In this document: positions 1-13,900 of the stretch, in pieces
Layout of the letters: each line of letters starts with the position of its first letter
Position numbering within the stretch: position 1 is the stretch's first letter
NCBI GenBank assembly: GCA_037976565.1
Contig: CP137675.1
Span: 27,285,158 to 27,349,157 of the forward strand
Origin: Mesocentrotus franciscanus
Lineage: Eukaryota; Echinodermata; Echinoidea; Camarodonta; Strongylocentrotidae
DNA: 64,000 nt
Direction of reading: 5' to 3'
Translations under genes and position numbers: made by a program
Notes under the pieces: model-generated
What the model saw: the letters and a program-made list of their open reading frames with translations, nothing else
Databases searched by the model: none
Told to the model about the DNA's origin: nothing

Positions 1-208
1 TACAGCCAGCAAGACCGACAATGCCAATCGAGTGTGCCTTATTAAAAGTTATCTTTAGGGTAAGGGAGGCCGACGGCACACATGACCGACAGTTGGTCTC
101 ACGGGTCTTCTGTCAACTTTTCTGAGGGTTCTACAAGCAAAGCCTAATTCATGGTTCTATATTGTTACCTGGATGGACTTTGACACAGAACTGATATAGT
201 GCGTGTGC

Positions 209-281
209 GGCGCTGTGGCTTAGTTGGTAAAGCGCCTGTCTAGTAAACAGGAGATCCCCGGTTCAAATCCGGGCAGTGCCT
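209..281 (+). tRNA. tRNA-Thr (anticodon AGU), array copy 1
   Basis: The 73-nt cloverleaf has acceptor strands GGCGCTG and CAGTGCC with discriminator T. The anticodon arm is CCTGT-CTAGTAA-ACAGG, giving anticodon AGT. The T arm contains GGTTCAAATCC (B box). A run of five T directly after the gene is a Pol III terminator. The D loop is one base shorter than in the copy at 36372. It lies in unit 1 of the tandem array. Confidence 0.95.
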
Positions 282-1187
282 TTTTATCAAATTGGGAGGT
301 TTTAAGAATCGAACCGTCACGTAAGTAGATTTATATGAACTATCTCCTCCCTCCTTCTTCTCTTACACGTCTTATCTCTGCAGGAAAGTACACGTTTACG
401 AAAACTTGAAGTATCTCTTTTATCAAAGTTTGGAGGCGTTATTTTAGGCCAAACTCCCCTGTATTATGCCAAGGATTTGAATCATCTGTTTTTTAAAAAA
501 AAGTTTATGATAGAAAACAGACAGAAAAGGTGACACGAAATAGTCTTTAGATTGAACTACTTAGTTATAAAAAAAATGTTAACGTTATTTATCAATTCAG
601 ATGTTTTGTCGCATTGTACGAATACAATTATACTCGCTCACATTGGAATTCAACATTGGCTTTTCTTTAGCTTAACTTGAATATCACAGGTAACATATTG
701 ATATCAAAGGCATCATTATCATGATAATAGATTTGATTTTAATTTAATTATTTTTCATCGTTATAACTTGCAAAATTGGAGAGCCGGATACTTAAAATAG
801 ATTGTGTATTCAATTGTTGTGTTTACACCAATTATCACTTTTGTAATCACTCGAATAACAGAAAACGGACGTAGAAACTATAATCCGATCTTAGAGATAT
901 AACAACTAATATTTTGAAGAATAAAAGAAACAATGAAATATGGTATATATTGGTGTATGTGGCAGGTAACAGTATCGGCTACAGCCAGCAAGACCGATAA
1001 TGCCAATCGAGTGTGCCTTCTGAAACGTTATCTTTAGGGTAGGGAGGCCGACGGCACACATGACCGACATGTTGGTCTCACGGGTCTTCTGTCAATTTTT
1101 CTGACGGTTCTACAAGCAAAGCCTAATTTATGGTTCTATATTGTTACCTGGATGGACTTTGACACAGAACTCGTACAGTGCGTGTGT

Positions 1188-1260
1188 GGCGCTGTGGCTT
1201 AGTTGGTAAAGCGCCTGTCTAGTAAACCGGAGATCCCCGGTTCAAATCCGGGCAGTGCCT
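1188..1260 (+). tRNA. tRNA-Thr (AGU), array copy 2, with anticodon-stem mismatch
   Basis: Same 73-nt gene as copy 1, but the 3' side of the anticodon stem reads ACCGG instead of ACAGG. This turns the T29-A41 pair into a T-C mismatch. The acceptor, T arm, anticodon AGT and TTTTT terminator are intact. It may be a weakened or decaying copy. Confidence 0.9.
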
Positions 1261-2169
1261 TTTTATCAAATTGGGAGGTTTTAAGAATCGAACCGTCATG
1301 GAAGTAGATTTATATGAACTATCTCCTCTCTCCTTCTCCTTTTACACGTCTTATTTCGTCAGGAAAGTACACGTTTACGAAAACTTGAAGTATCTCTTTT
1401 ATCAAATTTTGGAGGCGTTATTCTAGGACAAACTCCCCTGTGATTATGCCAAGGATTTGAATCATATGTTTGTCAAAAGTTTATGATACAAAACAAACAG
1501 AAAAGGTGATAAGAAATAGACTTTATATTGAACTCCTTAGTTCTATTTTTATTTTTGTTAACGTTATTTATCAATTCAGATTTATTTGTGGCATTGTACG
1601 AATAAAATTCTACTCGTTCACATTGGAATTCAACATAGGCATTTCTCTGGCTAAACTTGAATATCACCGGTAACATATTGATATCAAGCTTATCATTATC
1701 ATGATAATACAATTGATTTTAATTGAACTATATTTTTATAGTTATAACTTGCAAAATTGGAGAGCTGGACACTTCAAATAGATTGTGTATTCAATGGTTG
1801 TGTTTGCACTAATTTTCACTTTTGTAATCACTCGAATAACAGAAAACGGACGTAGAAACTATAATCCGATCTTAGAGATATCATGACTAGTATTTTGAAG
1901 AATGAAAGAAACAATGAGATATGGTATATATTGGTGTATGTGGCAGGTAACAGTATCAGCTACAGCCAGCAAGACCGACAATGCCAATCGAGTGTGCCTT
2001 CTTAAAATTTATCTTTAGGGTAAGTGAGGCCGACAGCACACATGACCGACATGTTAGTCTCATGGGTCTTCTGTCAACTTTTCTAAGGGTTCTACAAGCA
2101 AAGACTAATTCATGGTTCTATATTGTTACCTGGATAGATTTTGACACAGAACTCGTACCATGCGTGTGC

Positions 2170-2242
2170 GGCGCTGTGGCTTAGTTGGTAAAGCGCCTGT
2201 CTAGTAAACAGGAGATCCCCGGTTCAAATCCGGGCAGTGCCT
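2170..2242 (+). tRNA. tRNA-Thr (AGU), array copy 3
   Basis: Intact 73-nt cloverleaf with the same sequence as copy 1: acceptor GGCGCTG/CAGTGCC, anticodon loop CTAGTAA, B box GGTTCAAATCC and a TTTTT terminator. It sits in the unit with the large spacer deletion. Confidence 0.95.
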
Positions 2243-2813
2243 TTTTATCAAATTGGGGGGTTTTAAGAATCGAACCGTCACGGAAGTAGATTTATATGAA
2301 CTATCTCATCCCTCCGTCTCCCTCTTACACGTCTTATCTCTCCGTCAGGAAAGTACACGTTTAAGAAAACTTGAAGTATCTCTTTTATCAAATTTTGGAG
2401 GCGTTATTGTAGGACAAACTCCCCTGTATTATGCCAAATTGTTATGTTTACACTAATTATCACTTTTGTTATCACTCGAATAACAGAAAACGGACGTAGA
2501 AACTATAATCCGATCTTAGAGATATAACAACTAATATTTTGAAGAATAAAAGAAACAATGAGATATGGTATATATTGGTGTATGTGGCAGGTAACAGTAT
2601 CGGCTACAGCCAGCAAGACCGATAATGCCAATCGAGTGTGCCTTCTGAAACGTTATCTTTAGGGTAAGGGAGGCCGACGGCACACATGACCGACATGTTG
2701 GTCTCACGGGTCTTCTGTCAATTTTTCTGACGGTTCTACAAGCAAAGCCTAATTTATGGTTCTATATTGTTACCTGGATAGATTTTGACACAGAACTCGT
2801 ACCATGCGTGTGT

Positions 2814-2886
2814 GGCGCTGTGGCTTAGTTGGTAAAGCGCCTGTCTAGTAAACAGGAGATCCCCGGTTCAAATCCGGGCAGTGCCT
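2814..2886 (+). tRNA. tRNA-Thr (AGU), array copy 4
   Basis: Intact 73-nt cloverleaf with anticodon AGT, intact anticodon stem CCTGT/ACAGG, GGTTCAAATCC in the T arm and a T run just downstream. The upstream flank carries TAGATTTTGACACAGAAC, a variant of the element shared by all copies. Confidence 0.95.
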
Positions 2887-3274
2887 TTTTATCAAATTGG
2901 GGGGTTTTAAGAATCGAACCGTCACGGAAGTAGATTTATGTGAACTATCTAATCCCTCCAACTCCCTCTTACACGTCTTATCTCTCCGTCAGGAAAGTAC
3001 ACGTTTACGAAAACTTGAAGTATATCTTTTATCAAATTTTGGAGACGTTATTCTAGGACAAACTTCCCTGTATTTTGCCAAGGATTTGAATCATCAGTGT
3101 GCATTCTGAAACGTTATCTTTATGGTAAGGGAGGCCGACGGCACACATGACCGACATGTTGGTCTCACGGGTCTTCTGTCAACTTTTCTGAGGGTTCTAC
3201 AAGCAAAGCCTAATTCATGGTTCTATATTGTTACCTGGATGGACTTTGACACAGAACTCGTACAGTGCGTGTGC

Positions 3275-3347
3275 GGCGCTGTGGCTTAGTTGGTAAAGCG
3301 CCTGTCTAGTAAACAGGAGATCCCCGGTTCAAATCCGGGCAGTGCCT
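3275..3347 (+). tRNA. tRNA-Thr (AGU), array copy 5
   Basis: Intact 73-nt cloverleaf, last of the array. The following spacer has lost part of the normal 3' flank: the sequence goes from the TTTTT terminator almost directly to the AAGTACACGTTTACG segment. Confidence 0.95.
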
Positions 3348-3650
3348 TTTTATCAAATTGGGTGATTTAAGAAAGTACACGTTTACGAAAACTTGAAGTA
3401 TCTCTTTTATCAAATTTTGGAGGCGTTATTCTGGGACAAACTCCCCTGTATTATGCCAAGGATTTGAATCATCTTTTTGTAAACAGTTTATGATAGAAAA
3501 GAGACAGAAAAGGTGATACGAAATAGACTTTAGATTGAATTCCTTAGTTCTAATTTTTTTAACGTTATTTATTAATTCAGATTTATTTGGGGCATTGTAC
3601 GAATAAAATTATACTCGTTCTCATTGGAATTCAACATTAGCTTTTCTCTA

Positions 3651-4948
3651 GCTAAACTCTTATTTGCTCATACTTAGTCCATTTTTGTTATATCTTTAAC
3701 CAAATTTTGATAATCCAATCATTTCCATGTCACCACTAACATGTTTCGTTCCTCCATTCGGTACATTTTGGTGTTCTTTTCCGAATCACCACTAATTTAG
3801 CGTTTGCAAGAAGTCAACTTTATATCATTATCTATTCATACAATAAGATCGCCCCCATCACGATGTTTATCAAATTACCCGGCTGTAGAAAATAGGAATG
3901 GTAGCTTCTCACTTCACGAGATAAACTGGTTCACCTCCTTAAAACAACAACAATACAACCTCAAAGTGTGATGCTACCGGTATAACTTCCGGATTAAGGT
4001 TCATATGAATGGTTTGAATAATAAAGGGCGCCATCCCATATCCTGTGTATGAAATGTAAAAGAGAGAGACATAAAGAGAGAGAAGATAAAAGAAAATATT
4101 GAGAGAAGATAAAAGAGAATATTACGGGGAGAGAAGAGCGAGAGAGGAGAGACGAAATGAAGTGAATGGAAAGGATTATCGAATAGATGTTGGGAAAGTG
4201 AGATGGGAGAGATTGGGGTTAGTGGGGAGAGAGTGAAAAAATAGACGAGGAATGAAACTGGAGAGTAGAAAATAATGAGTGGATGATAGTTTTTTTAATG
4301 AGAGAGGGGGGCAAAGTAAAGACAAGAAAGTGAGAAGAAAAGGGAAAGAGATACAGTCAAAGAGGGTGAGGAAGAGAAAGAGAAAGTGAGAGAGACAGGG
4401 TGAGAAGATGAGTGCGACACAGGAAAGAAGGAATGAGACAGAGATAAAGGGTAAATAACGAGTGAACGAAAGGAGAGAGGAAGAGAGAAGGAGAGATAGA
4501 GCTGGTCATGCTTTGAGGAGGAAGAACAGACAGAAAAGTGAGAGGTGACCGGGGAATGAAATCCTGAATTGAGCTTTTGTCTTCCTGGCAGCGCAGACGA
4601 CCCAAAACGCTGCTGGTAGCGGCATTGTATACATCTCTTTCACAACGCCGCTACTTTGGCCATATCATAGAGCCGTGTATCACGTTTCTCTACCAGGAAG
4701 TTCAACGCATCCACTCCCCCTTCGCTTTTTGATATACCACAGACGTTCTGCCGCATTGGAGGAGGTTCACTCAGCTTCATATCACTGCGGATACTGTTTC
4801 GAAGACCACTGGTGCCCAAACTACCCTCTCTGTCATTGAAGGATTGCAATACATTACCGGATACGTTCCACCTGTAACCAGTGGGTTAACACATCAGGAG
4901 TGCTGACAACTTTGCAAGTATAGAACGACGGATAGAAAGAGCACCACT
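3651..4948 (+). other. Intergenic region and putative 5' UTR/promoter of the large gene
   Basis: Bases 4050-4510 are strongly purine-rich on the + strand (GAGA-type, degenerate) and look like a decayed GA microsatellite. From about 4600 the composition becomes more balanced up to the ATG at 4949. The transcription start must lie here or upstream, but I see no convincing TATA box or initiator. Confidence 0.4.
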
Positions 4949-4991
4949 ATGCTGATTTTAAGTGCTTTGGCGGTTTTGATATTTTTGGCAG
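4949..4991 (+). CDS. Exon 1: signal peptide
   Basis: Encodes [14 protein letters not shown] and the first base of the next codon, followed by the strong donor GTAAGT. The start is chosen because the peptide is a typical hydrophobic leader and the phase (1) matches the next exon, where the sequence continues A-E-S-H-G. No other ATG gives a leader joined in phase. The start ATG is preceded by CACCACT. Confidence 0.8.
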
Positions 4992-7900
4992 GTAAGTCCA
5001 CTCGATATATTGCTTCCTACGAAGTTTCCGCGCTTTTGGAAAGGGCACAAACCCTATCCGATCTACACGTTAATGTCATGTTAATTAATGGCAAATGCTC
5101 GAGGCTGTCTTGTAGTAAATGCGAGTAGACGTATGAGTTGGTGTAGTTTTAAATACATTGGAATCGAGTGCCTTTTTCGGTTTGAAATCAAAATATTATA
5201 TAGAGCAAGCAAGTTTCCCTCAGACATTCAGAAAAAAACAATGTTAGGTATGTTTTGTTTCGTAGTTTGTATAACCAATAAGTGTTAACGGTTTTACGGT
5301 TGAAATTGCTTTAGCTGGCAGGGTGTTTTTAGCAAGCGTATAGATGTTACAAACAAGATTTGAAACAAGTAAACGAAGTGTCCAGAATAAAATTATATCT
5401 GTGAAGAAAGTGAGAAGTAAGACATATAACAAAGAAACATAGTTTAAAGAAATATCTTAAAACTAGAAAAATAAATAAATTTGTGCAGGTAAAGAGATTT
5501 GGCCTTACAACTAGTTTTTTTTTTTTTTTTTAACGGACAATTTTTTAAAATAAAATTTAACCCCACAGATGATTTGTGGATCAGCTGAGGTATTTTCATC
5601 TAAAAAGTATATGTTTAGACCTATATTCTATGGATATATGTTTGGTTAGATAGAAAATGTATTTTCTGGCTAACAAAGTTTAGTGCAGTTTGCGTCTCTT
5701 GAAATAAAATGGTCTGTATTATTCTACCCAAGTTCAAACTCTATCATGTGATTAAGTTTGCTCTGAGAAAAGATTTACATGGCGACTAAATCGAGTTTTT
5801 GTGTGTAAAGCAAAATACTTTCTAGAATATACGACGAGTAGATCTCGTTTAACTTTCTTTTGACAAACATGTCCGGGTCACAGATATTTTCAAGAGCTTA
5901 AAGGCATTGTAATAACAAATCCTTTATCTACCCTCACATTCAGCCAGCGATGCCTGTATCACTGTCTATAGCCTTTTTGTACGAAACTTTCCTTTGTATT
6001 GGAAGTCTAGTATGTAGTGAGTACGCTTTTCAATCAGAGGACAAAAAGAGGGGTGTGTTGCGCTCAGGTTTATTTGAGGTCAGAACAATCACTGTTCATC
6101 TTACCATCAAGCATTTGAAAATAGGTAAAACCTTCAAATTGTATTGGGATTAATTAGAGATTAAATCCCACTCGATAATAATGACCAAGCATGTATTTTA
6201 ATCCGCTGTATCGGGTACATCATGCTTGAAGTACATGGTCGTCTTTGTGTGTATTCACATCTCCACAATACTGCAACCATAAAAAGAGAGGAGCAGGGTG
6301 GGGCTCGCAAAACAGGATCAACATATTTATTTTTAAATGGCACATTGAGATTATGTAAAGCTATTTTTCGTGTGCATGGCTGTTGATCGGGCACCCAGGC
6401 CCCGCATAAAACAACGGCTACGTCCGTAATTTGTAAGCAGTGCCCCTTTTTGTTCAAGTTTTTGTCTTCTCTTCTTTTATATTTTATAGGACGTTTTGAT
6501 TCCACAAACAAATTTACAAACAAACGTTTTCTAGATTTGATTTTTATTAAAATGATTCATTTATGCAAGCCTTAAAACAATCCAATGTAGGTTTTCGTGA
6601 AAATATATATAATAACTATCATCACGGGAAAAAATTTTGAGCAATTATTGTTCGGATGACGTAATAATGGGTCATTGTAATGTTTACACAACATCGGGGG
6701 AAAAAGTTTTTTAAGGGGGGGGGGAAGGGTCAAAAACTCAAGAAGGACGTGGGGGGAATTTTCGGAATTGGTGTACTGAAGGTATGTAGTTTCAAAAGTG
6801 TGTGTGCATCGGTCGGTTGTGCCGCGCCATCTTAAATTGCCACCGTATTATAAGCGCTGGACATAATCATCATTGTAGGGAATCATTTCCGGAGAACGCT
6901 GCAATAAATTTATTCGATCGGCTTGCCTACATAATTATCAACAAACATTTCCGATTAAAAAGCTCACTACAGGCCAAATAGCTCAAGCTGTTTTTACCGT
7001 GACTATTGATATGTATCACCACTGTGCACGGTCACCTCGATTATTTGGATCAACTATCTTAAACTGCTACTGTGAATGCATGTATATACATACACGTACA
7101 TGTAGTTATCCTAGATATCTTCCTTTTTTAATTTGGAATATTTTCCATCTTCAATTCTACTTCTTCTTAGGTATACTCCTCAACGTCCCGTTAGGAACCA
7201 AACGAGGAGGATGAGGGGGTGCGCGCTGAACTTGCTTATTTATTTAGTCCTTATTGCTTGATTCTTGATTGCAGAAATAGTTGGTTGCTTGTAGTTTGAA
7301 GGCGTTTGAAGTCCATTGGATGTCGGGGGTAGTGAGTTCCAGTCCTTGATGGTACGTGGAATATAAGAGTGTTTAAAACAATTGGTGCGGGTGGAGTATT
7401 GAATGAAGGAGTTTCCTGAAGTACGTCTGGTGGATCGCGTAGCTGGGTGCAAGTAGTCCGACACCGGCAGGGCCAAGTGCCCCCCCCCCTAAGGCCTTGT
7501 GCAATATACAGACCCTCGAAACTTGCCTTTGAGTAGAAAGCAGGTCACGGCCTAACCCCTCCATAAGTTTTGTAGCTCTGGTAGTTTGCATACTCAGTCA
7601 TTGCATACCATTCTGGCTGCCTTTCTTTGTACCTTGCCAATTTCCTGGGTATGTTCTTTTGTATATGGGTCCCAGACACTAGAACTATATTCTACCATTG
7701 GACGGACTAGTGTTGTGTAAGCTATAGTTTTAGTTTGGTTAGTACATGATATGAGGTTTCTACGAACGAATCCATTTACCTTATTTGCAGAAGACGTTAT
7801 GTTAGAAATATGTGTATCCCACTTTAAATCATGGGAGATCTCTACGCCAAGGTATGAGTGAGAGAGGGTTTCCTGTAATACGGTACCTCCTTCAAGGCGG

Positions 7901-10900
7901 ATTGGTGTTATTCATCGCAACTTCTTTCGAAAAATCAACTCGAGACTATATCTTAAAGAAATCATGTTCGGATTATTTAATGCTTCGTTGTCATGTTCGC
8001 GCATTTTTTAAATTAATGGACAATGCTATTGGAATTACCTTGTTTGATTTTACTACCACTACCATCGTTATGATTTTGCACCACCCTGCTGTGGAACTCA
8101 CCGGTTTGTTTCGAGGGTCATTATTCAAGTGATCCAATAACTTTGAAGATCGACAGTGGATTTATTTAAGCTGATGCTGTAATGTGAATCAAATAATTAT
8201 CAAAATACCGTAAAGCAAGCAAAACAAACAAATATTACTTAATTGGGAAAAGTTAATAACTGCTATTTGATCCGATAAGAGAGTGCCCCCACCATCGGCA
8301 TTTTCTGCCCGTATATTCTAGACTCCTCCCCCAATTTTTTTTTTTTAAATAAAAAATAAAGTAATAATAATAATAATAATAATAATGATAGGAATTCATC
8401 ATAAAATACATATAAATAGTCAGAATTATAAACACATTTGTGGATCATGCAGCATGATGCTTTGAAAAGAATATGATTTAGTGGTTGCCATGAAAGTTCA
8501 GTCTTATCATTTGACTGTCATACATCAACGTTTTGTACGTAATTTTCATGTATTCTTTTTTTAATAGTGTAAACCGAACCCTGTGGACTACCTTTCTTAT
8601 ACGTATTTCGTACATTCATTGTTCATGTATTCTATGTCTTACATTTAAATTATTCTCGAGTAATTGTTTGCTAGCTAAACAGGCTACTCTGTGTAAATAT
8701 GTGATTTAAATAAATAAAATGAATACAACTTTCTCCTGTCCTTGCGTTACCGCATAGAGAGCACGTACGTACATACACGATAAACAAAGTCAATGCTTTA
8801 TTTTTTGTTATAATATTTTTATAAGCAACAATGTACCGGATTTCTCCAGTTAACCCAACACAGTGTAATTTCATTCATGGTCCTGGAGGCTACATAAATA
8901 CGTAACCCATGCCCGTATAGGAGTTCATAATAGTTATTGGTAAGTTATAATCAGGGACGGCCGAGCGACTCCAAAAGTGGGAGCACCAACAAAAAAGGGC
9001 ACTTTCTGGAAAAAAGGGCACCTACAAAGGAAATCTCAAAGCGAAAATATACAACTTTTTTAGACATGGGTATATACCCCTACATTGTGATTACATTATC
9101 AAAAATGATTTCAATATTTGTTTTTCTTTATACGTCATACAAGATATTGCTTAAGCATCATACTTTCGCGGTTGAATATGATGACCTTAAAATACATTTG
9201 CGAACGAGCAAAGCGAGCGAGGAAAATTTTTAAGATTTGTGAGGTAGCAGTGCGAAAAATTAAATCTTTTAAATAGGGAAAATCTAATCCTGATGGGGTT
9301 ATAAGCACATTCTCATAACGGTAGACTGAAAAGACCTTTGATAAGTAACATAGTTATATCATCTATAAATGCGAGCGAGCGAGCTATGGGGGAAATTGCT
9401 CTTAGTCGCTTGAAATTAGGGGCACGTTTAATGATGAGAGGAAAAGGGGACACTTATCGAAAAGGATAAGACACTTATTAGAAAACAAAAGGAGCATGTG
9501 TCAAAGTACAAAGCGTAATTATCAGAGGTGAAAATGCGGCACTTCTTACACCTAAAAAAAAGAGAGCATTAGGGATGAAAAAAGATTTAAATAGGGGCAA
9601 TTATCGGAGGTGAAGGGGGCACTTATCTGAAGTGAAAAGGAGTAACTTCTCGTACCTGAAAAGGGTCATTTACCAGAGATGAAAAGGGGCACTTTTCATA
9701 GGTGAAAAGGGGCATTTATGAGAAGTGGAAGGGGCTCTTAAAAAATGGGGTCACTTATCATAAGGAGAAGGGGCACTTATTAGAAAGGAAAAGGGGCACA
9801 TGTGGAAATATAAGGTGTGCTTATTTGAGTTAAAAAGGGGTAGTTATTAAAAAGGGGAGGGGCACTTCTTACAAAGGCAAAATTGCACCGTCAAAATAAA
9901 AGGGGCACCACTCAGATTTGAATAGGGTAATTACCAGAGGTGCAGGGGGCACTTATCAAAAGTGAAAAGGGGCACTTACTAGAGATTAAAAGGGCACTTA
10001 AGAGAATGGAAAATAGACAATTTAACATATTAATTGGGGCACGTTTCCTATGTAAAGGGGCCCTTTTGGGGTACTTGAAAAAGTGGGGGCCCCATGCCCC
10101 CCGGAGGGCCACCTTTGGGTATAATGCTGATCCTTGAAACCCCCTGGTAAGATATGAATTAAAATTTGCCACATTCCACACAGGTGTACTATACTGGATG
10201 GGTAATTGGTAGGGAAGTGTTGCAGCGCCTTAGGGCAGCTGGACTTAAAAGCCAATGTAATTTGAAGGCGTCTTGGGCATGTTGAGTATCCTTTCGAATG
10301 AATACGTGCGCAATACAAAAGTACCTATGAATATTATTATCGTTATTAATTTCATTATCAGTATTATGATTATTATTATCATTGACCTATTTGAAGGGGT
10401 ACACTCCTTTTAAAGGGATTTGAGTATCTTTGTCTCAGATTCTAATAAAAATCCTGGATTTAGCTCATGCTGCAATCATAATCATAAACCTTTAGGGTCA
10501 GTGTGGAATCCCAACCGATCGCCCGTCTGACTATCAAGATATTTATGATTGGAATTCGAAATGTTAAAAACCGTTGGGAAAACGGTTTTTATAACACTAC
10601 AGTCTATTGGGGAAAATTAGTATGGTAAAACCGGTCACTCAAAGATTTTTACTTTTTTGAGGCACTTCATGATCATTTTGAAGCGCAATTTTTAGAGTGC
10701 TTCAATATTACACCATATCACAGACGCTGATAACACGTAGGGCCATGCATCTCAGATTTGTCATTGTTATTAAATGTTAAACAATTCCTATAATATTAAC
10801 CATATATCGATGTTTATTTCACTCACTTGTAGGATAACAAAACACAGGTAGTTTCGTTATTGAAGGCTAAAAGAGCGTATGTAAATGTTGATACCATCTG

Positions 10901-13900
10901 TTTTTCATTGGTAAAAACGTTTTTTTAAGAGGATATAGAATGGGACCTTATCCCCTGTCAGCGGAAACAGAGTGGCAATGTATGAACTGCACTTCACATT
11001 TTCATTGCTTCACCTTAACCGATCACGGACAGGGCGGAAAAACAGAAACGTCTGCTTTAAATGTGCCATTTTGAAATTCATTCTTTTATTTCATTCAGTA
11101 CTAAAAAATAATAATATACACTACATTTCAGCAAGACAATAACGATACATTTGTTAAAGCCTGTCTGCACTAGTTTGGCCAGGAGGGATTAGACCTCACT
11201 GCGTGGTCACTGACAGGTGGTTATCTCATCAAATCAGCTCTCAATTAACATAAGAAAAAGGGGCCATGGGGGATCAACGGGTACCGCTTACGCATTGTTG
11301 GATATATAGAGGGCGCTAGTACCTACAAGTAGTGCAGTCGCGCTTTAAATGGAGCCAAGAAATAGCAAGGGCTTGTCAAGGTTGGCCCGTTCAATATAGC
11401 ATAATAATTAAGAATAATCATTGAAACATAAATATACACAAGAAATAATTATATAACTCAAACATATACACAATATGTACATTAAAACTCATTAAACGAT
11501 CTGATTAAACTTACTATGTTACAGTAATCCTCTTCATATTGCACACTATTTACAGTAAATGTGTCAATAATAAATTTTTTACATATTCTTCAAGAAGCTA
11601 TCTTTTAAATGTTTTTTGTAAAGGATTTGATAACTTTATTCACTGTCAATATTGTTTTCTCATTCAGTTCTGAGAATATAACAGTGTCTTGTTGATATAA
11701 CTTATCTTAATGTAATAGACCTGGGGGCGTTTCATGAAACAATTGGCCGTTGGTTTTCACCGACTAATATCATATATCACCGACAATTTTATTGTCACAG
11801 ACTTTTTTCCAGGCCTCTGATTGGTCAAATTTAGTCAGCGCTGACAGTTGTCGGCGGACAAATGTTGATGAAACGCCCCCAGCTCGAAACTTACTAATGC
11901 TACCCCGCCCCGTACTGTCAGGACTGTAGTGGTGAAAAGGCCCTCGGCTGTTGCAACTTCTATTTCAAAAGACAATGTTGCTTACGCTATGTGTTGCTAC
12001 GTCAGACAAACATCAGACGCCCTTAATGTCGTCATTCTCCACTATCGTCTTTATTGTGCGAAAGAACATGGTAACACAAAATACGTCCAGGTTTTTAATG
12101 AGCAATGTAAATTGTACAATGAAGGACAAGATATTACATAATACACTTACATTGAACATAAAATTTACATAAAACCGTATTTTGAGCGAATTGGAACGCC
12201 GGCAGTGAGGGTAAGCTGGGTTGAAATCAAAATTTCTATCTTTTTCAGTTCAATTCAAGATTATAAATGTGCACAACTTGATTCAATGGTTTGAATTTTA
12301 AATCTTAGTTGATGAAGGAGATGAATGGTAGATACATTTAACTAGTAAAAGGAACATTCAATGTGTATGACTATGATTTTATTTCATTAAATTTGCGAAC
12401 TATAGTCTATTCTCATTGCCCTTTTCTCGCGCAAAACGCGATTCTGACATTAACCCATACAGTTGCCTGCAAACATTGTGAAACTAATTTCAATGGGTGC
12501 TTGCTTAATCATAGAGTGAAAATGACAGAAGCGACTTCAAACGAGGAAAAACCCCAGCAGGACACCTGTTTTTATATATTGTCTTTGTGGGTACGCGGTT
12601 TTCCCCTCCTTCTCTCACTTTCCGGTAAACAGAACCACAGATGTGCACTCTTCGAAAGTGTAAAAGAAAAGTAAAGGTGAAACTGAACAAGTCACGTGCT
12701 ATCGCGATGATTATTCCTAAATAAATAACTAGAAATCACGATGAACCTAAGATAATTACACCACAAAAGCCACTGGGTGAATTTAACACTACCTCCTATG
12801 CGGTCAAATAAGTGTTAAACGAATTAACACCGGCATTGAATGTAACTTTGTAATTCCATAGTTACATTACAAAAGGTGTTTATAACAGCAACAGATGACC
12901 CCCCAAAAAAAAAGGCATATGGAACTAAATCTGTCGAATTCGACACCGATGCTGTTCTAACATGTTTTGCTAAATATCGTAGAGGTGCTGAATTATTGGT
13001 TATTCAGCGCATCCTCCCCCTCCCCCCTAAAATAAAATACTCATCGGACTACTATTCCCGAGGAAAACTCGCCTTATATGATTAACCAGGTCAATTATCT
13101 CCTGGAACAAGAACCTCCGGGACATATATATCCTTTGTTTGTGAAAGAGGATGTAATTTAAGACACACTTCTGCAAAGATTCCCCCCCCCCAAAAAAATG
13201 TGTTTGAAGACAAATATTGATAAAAGAATACGTAATTTGGGTTTTCTGTTGTACGCAGAAAACCTAAATTTTCTATTCTTTCATCAATATTCGACTTCAA
13301 ACACATTTGTTTTGAAAACCCTTGCAGAAATGTGTCTTAAATGACATCCTGGTTCACATTATGATACAATTTAAGTGAAATTTTGCCATCAAATTTTTGG
13401 GGCTCCTTACACTACGGACAAACGAGCCCAGGCAACTGAATGGTTGAATCGTTCTATGTTTATCGTATGCGTGTTAAATGACCGGGTAAATGTAGGGCTA
13501 GTAGAATGGTGATTCTCCAAGGAGCATAGTTTAAAAAGGAGACTATGATTCCCTTAAAATATTGCTCCCCATATGCTTTGGAAAATAATGAAACTGATAC
13601 GTTATTTCAGAAATGTATTAATTTTGCATTAGTCAAAGATTAAAATACATTTAAAAAAGCAAGTTTAATATTTCAATTATAAAGAATCTGTATCCATGCA
13701 TGTATGATACCGATCTAATCATAAAATGTAGCTATAAAGGTGTATGAAATTGAAGAAAGTAGGGTACATCTTATATTTTGATTTGGAAAGGGATGTTAAA
13801 GTGTAGACATAACCGTTAGAATGTTTATTCTAACACCATAACTAGAGTGGAATGGGTGATAACCGCTTTCCTATTTCCTCTCGATTATTGTCTGACGAAA

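Larger units (their letters stand above)
1..3650 (+). repeat. Tandem array of ~0.98-kb units, each with a tRNA-Thr gene
   Basis: Five head-to-tail units share the start TACAGCCAGCAAGACCGA. They begin at 1, 980, 1961 and 2605, and a fifth, 5'-truncated unit begins near 3097. Units 1 and 2 are about 980 bp. Unit 3 has lost about 340 bp between the tRNA 3' flank and the spacer end (junction near 2432), giving 644 bp. Units 4 and 5 are also shortened. Each unit holds one tRNA-Thr(AGU) gene. The array ends near 3650 and is cut by the window start, so the copy number outside is unknown. High similarity between units indicates recent unequal crossing-over. Confidence 0.93.

Noticed and set aside
4640..4849. 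69-codon - strand frame just before the start codon of the large gene
   Set aside because: No homology recognised; the region is better explained as 5' UTR or promoter of the + strand gene.
6161..6523. Open frame of 120 codons on the - strand in intron 1
   Set aside because: No motif, leader or codon-use pattern that supports a gene.
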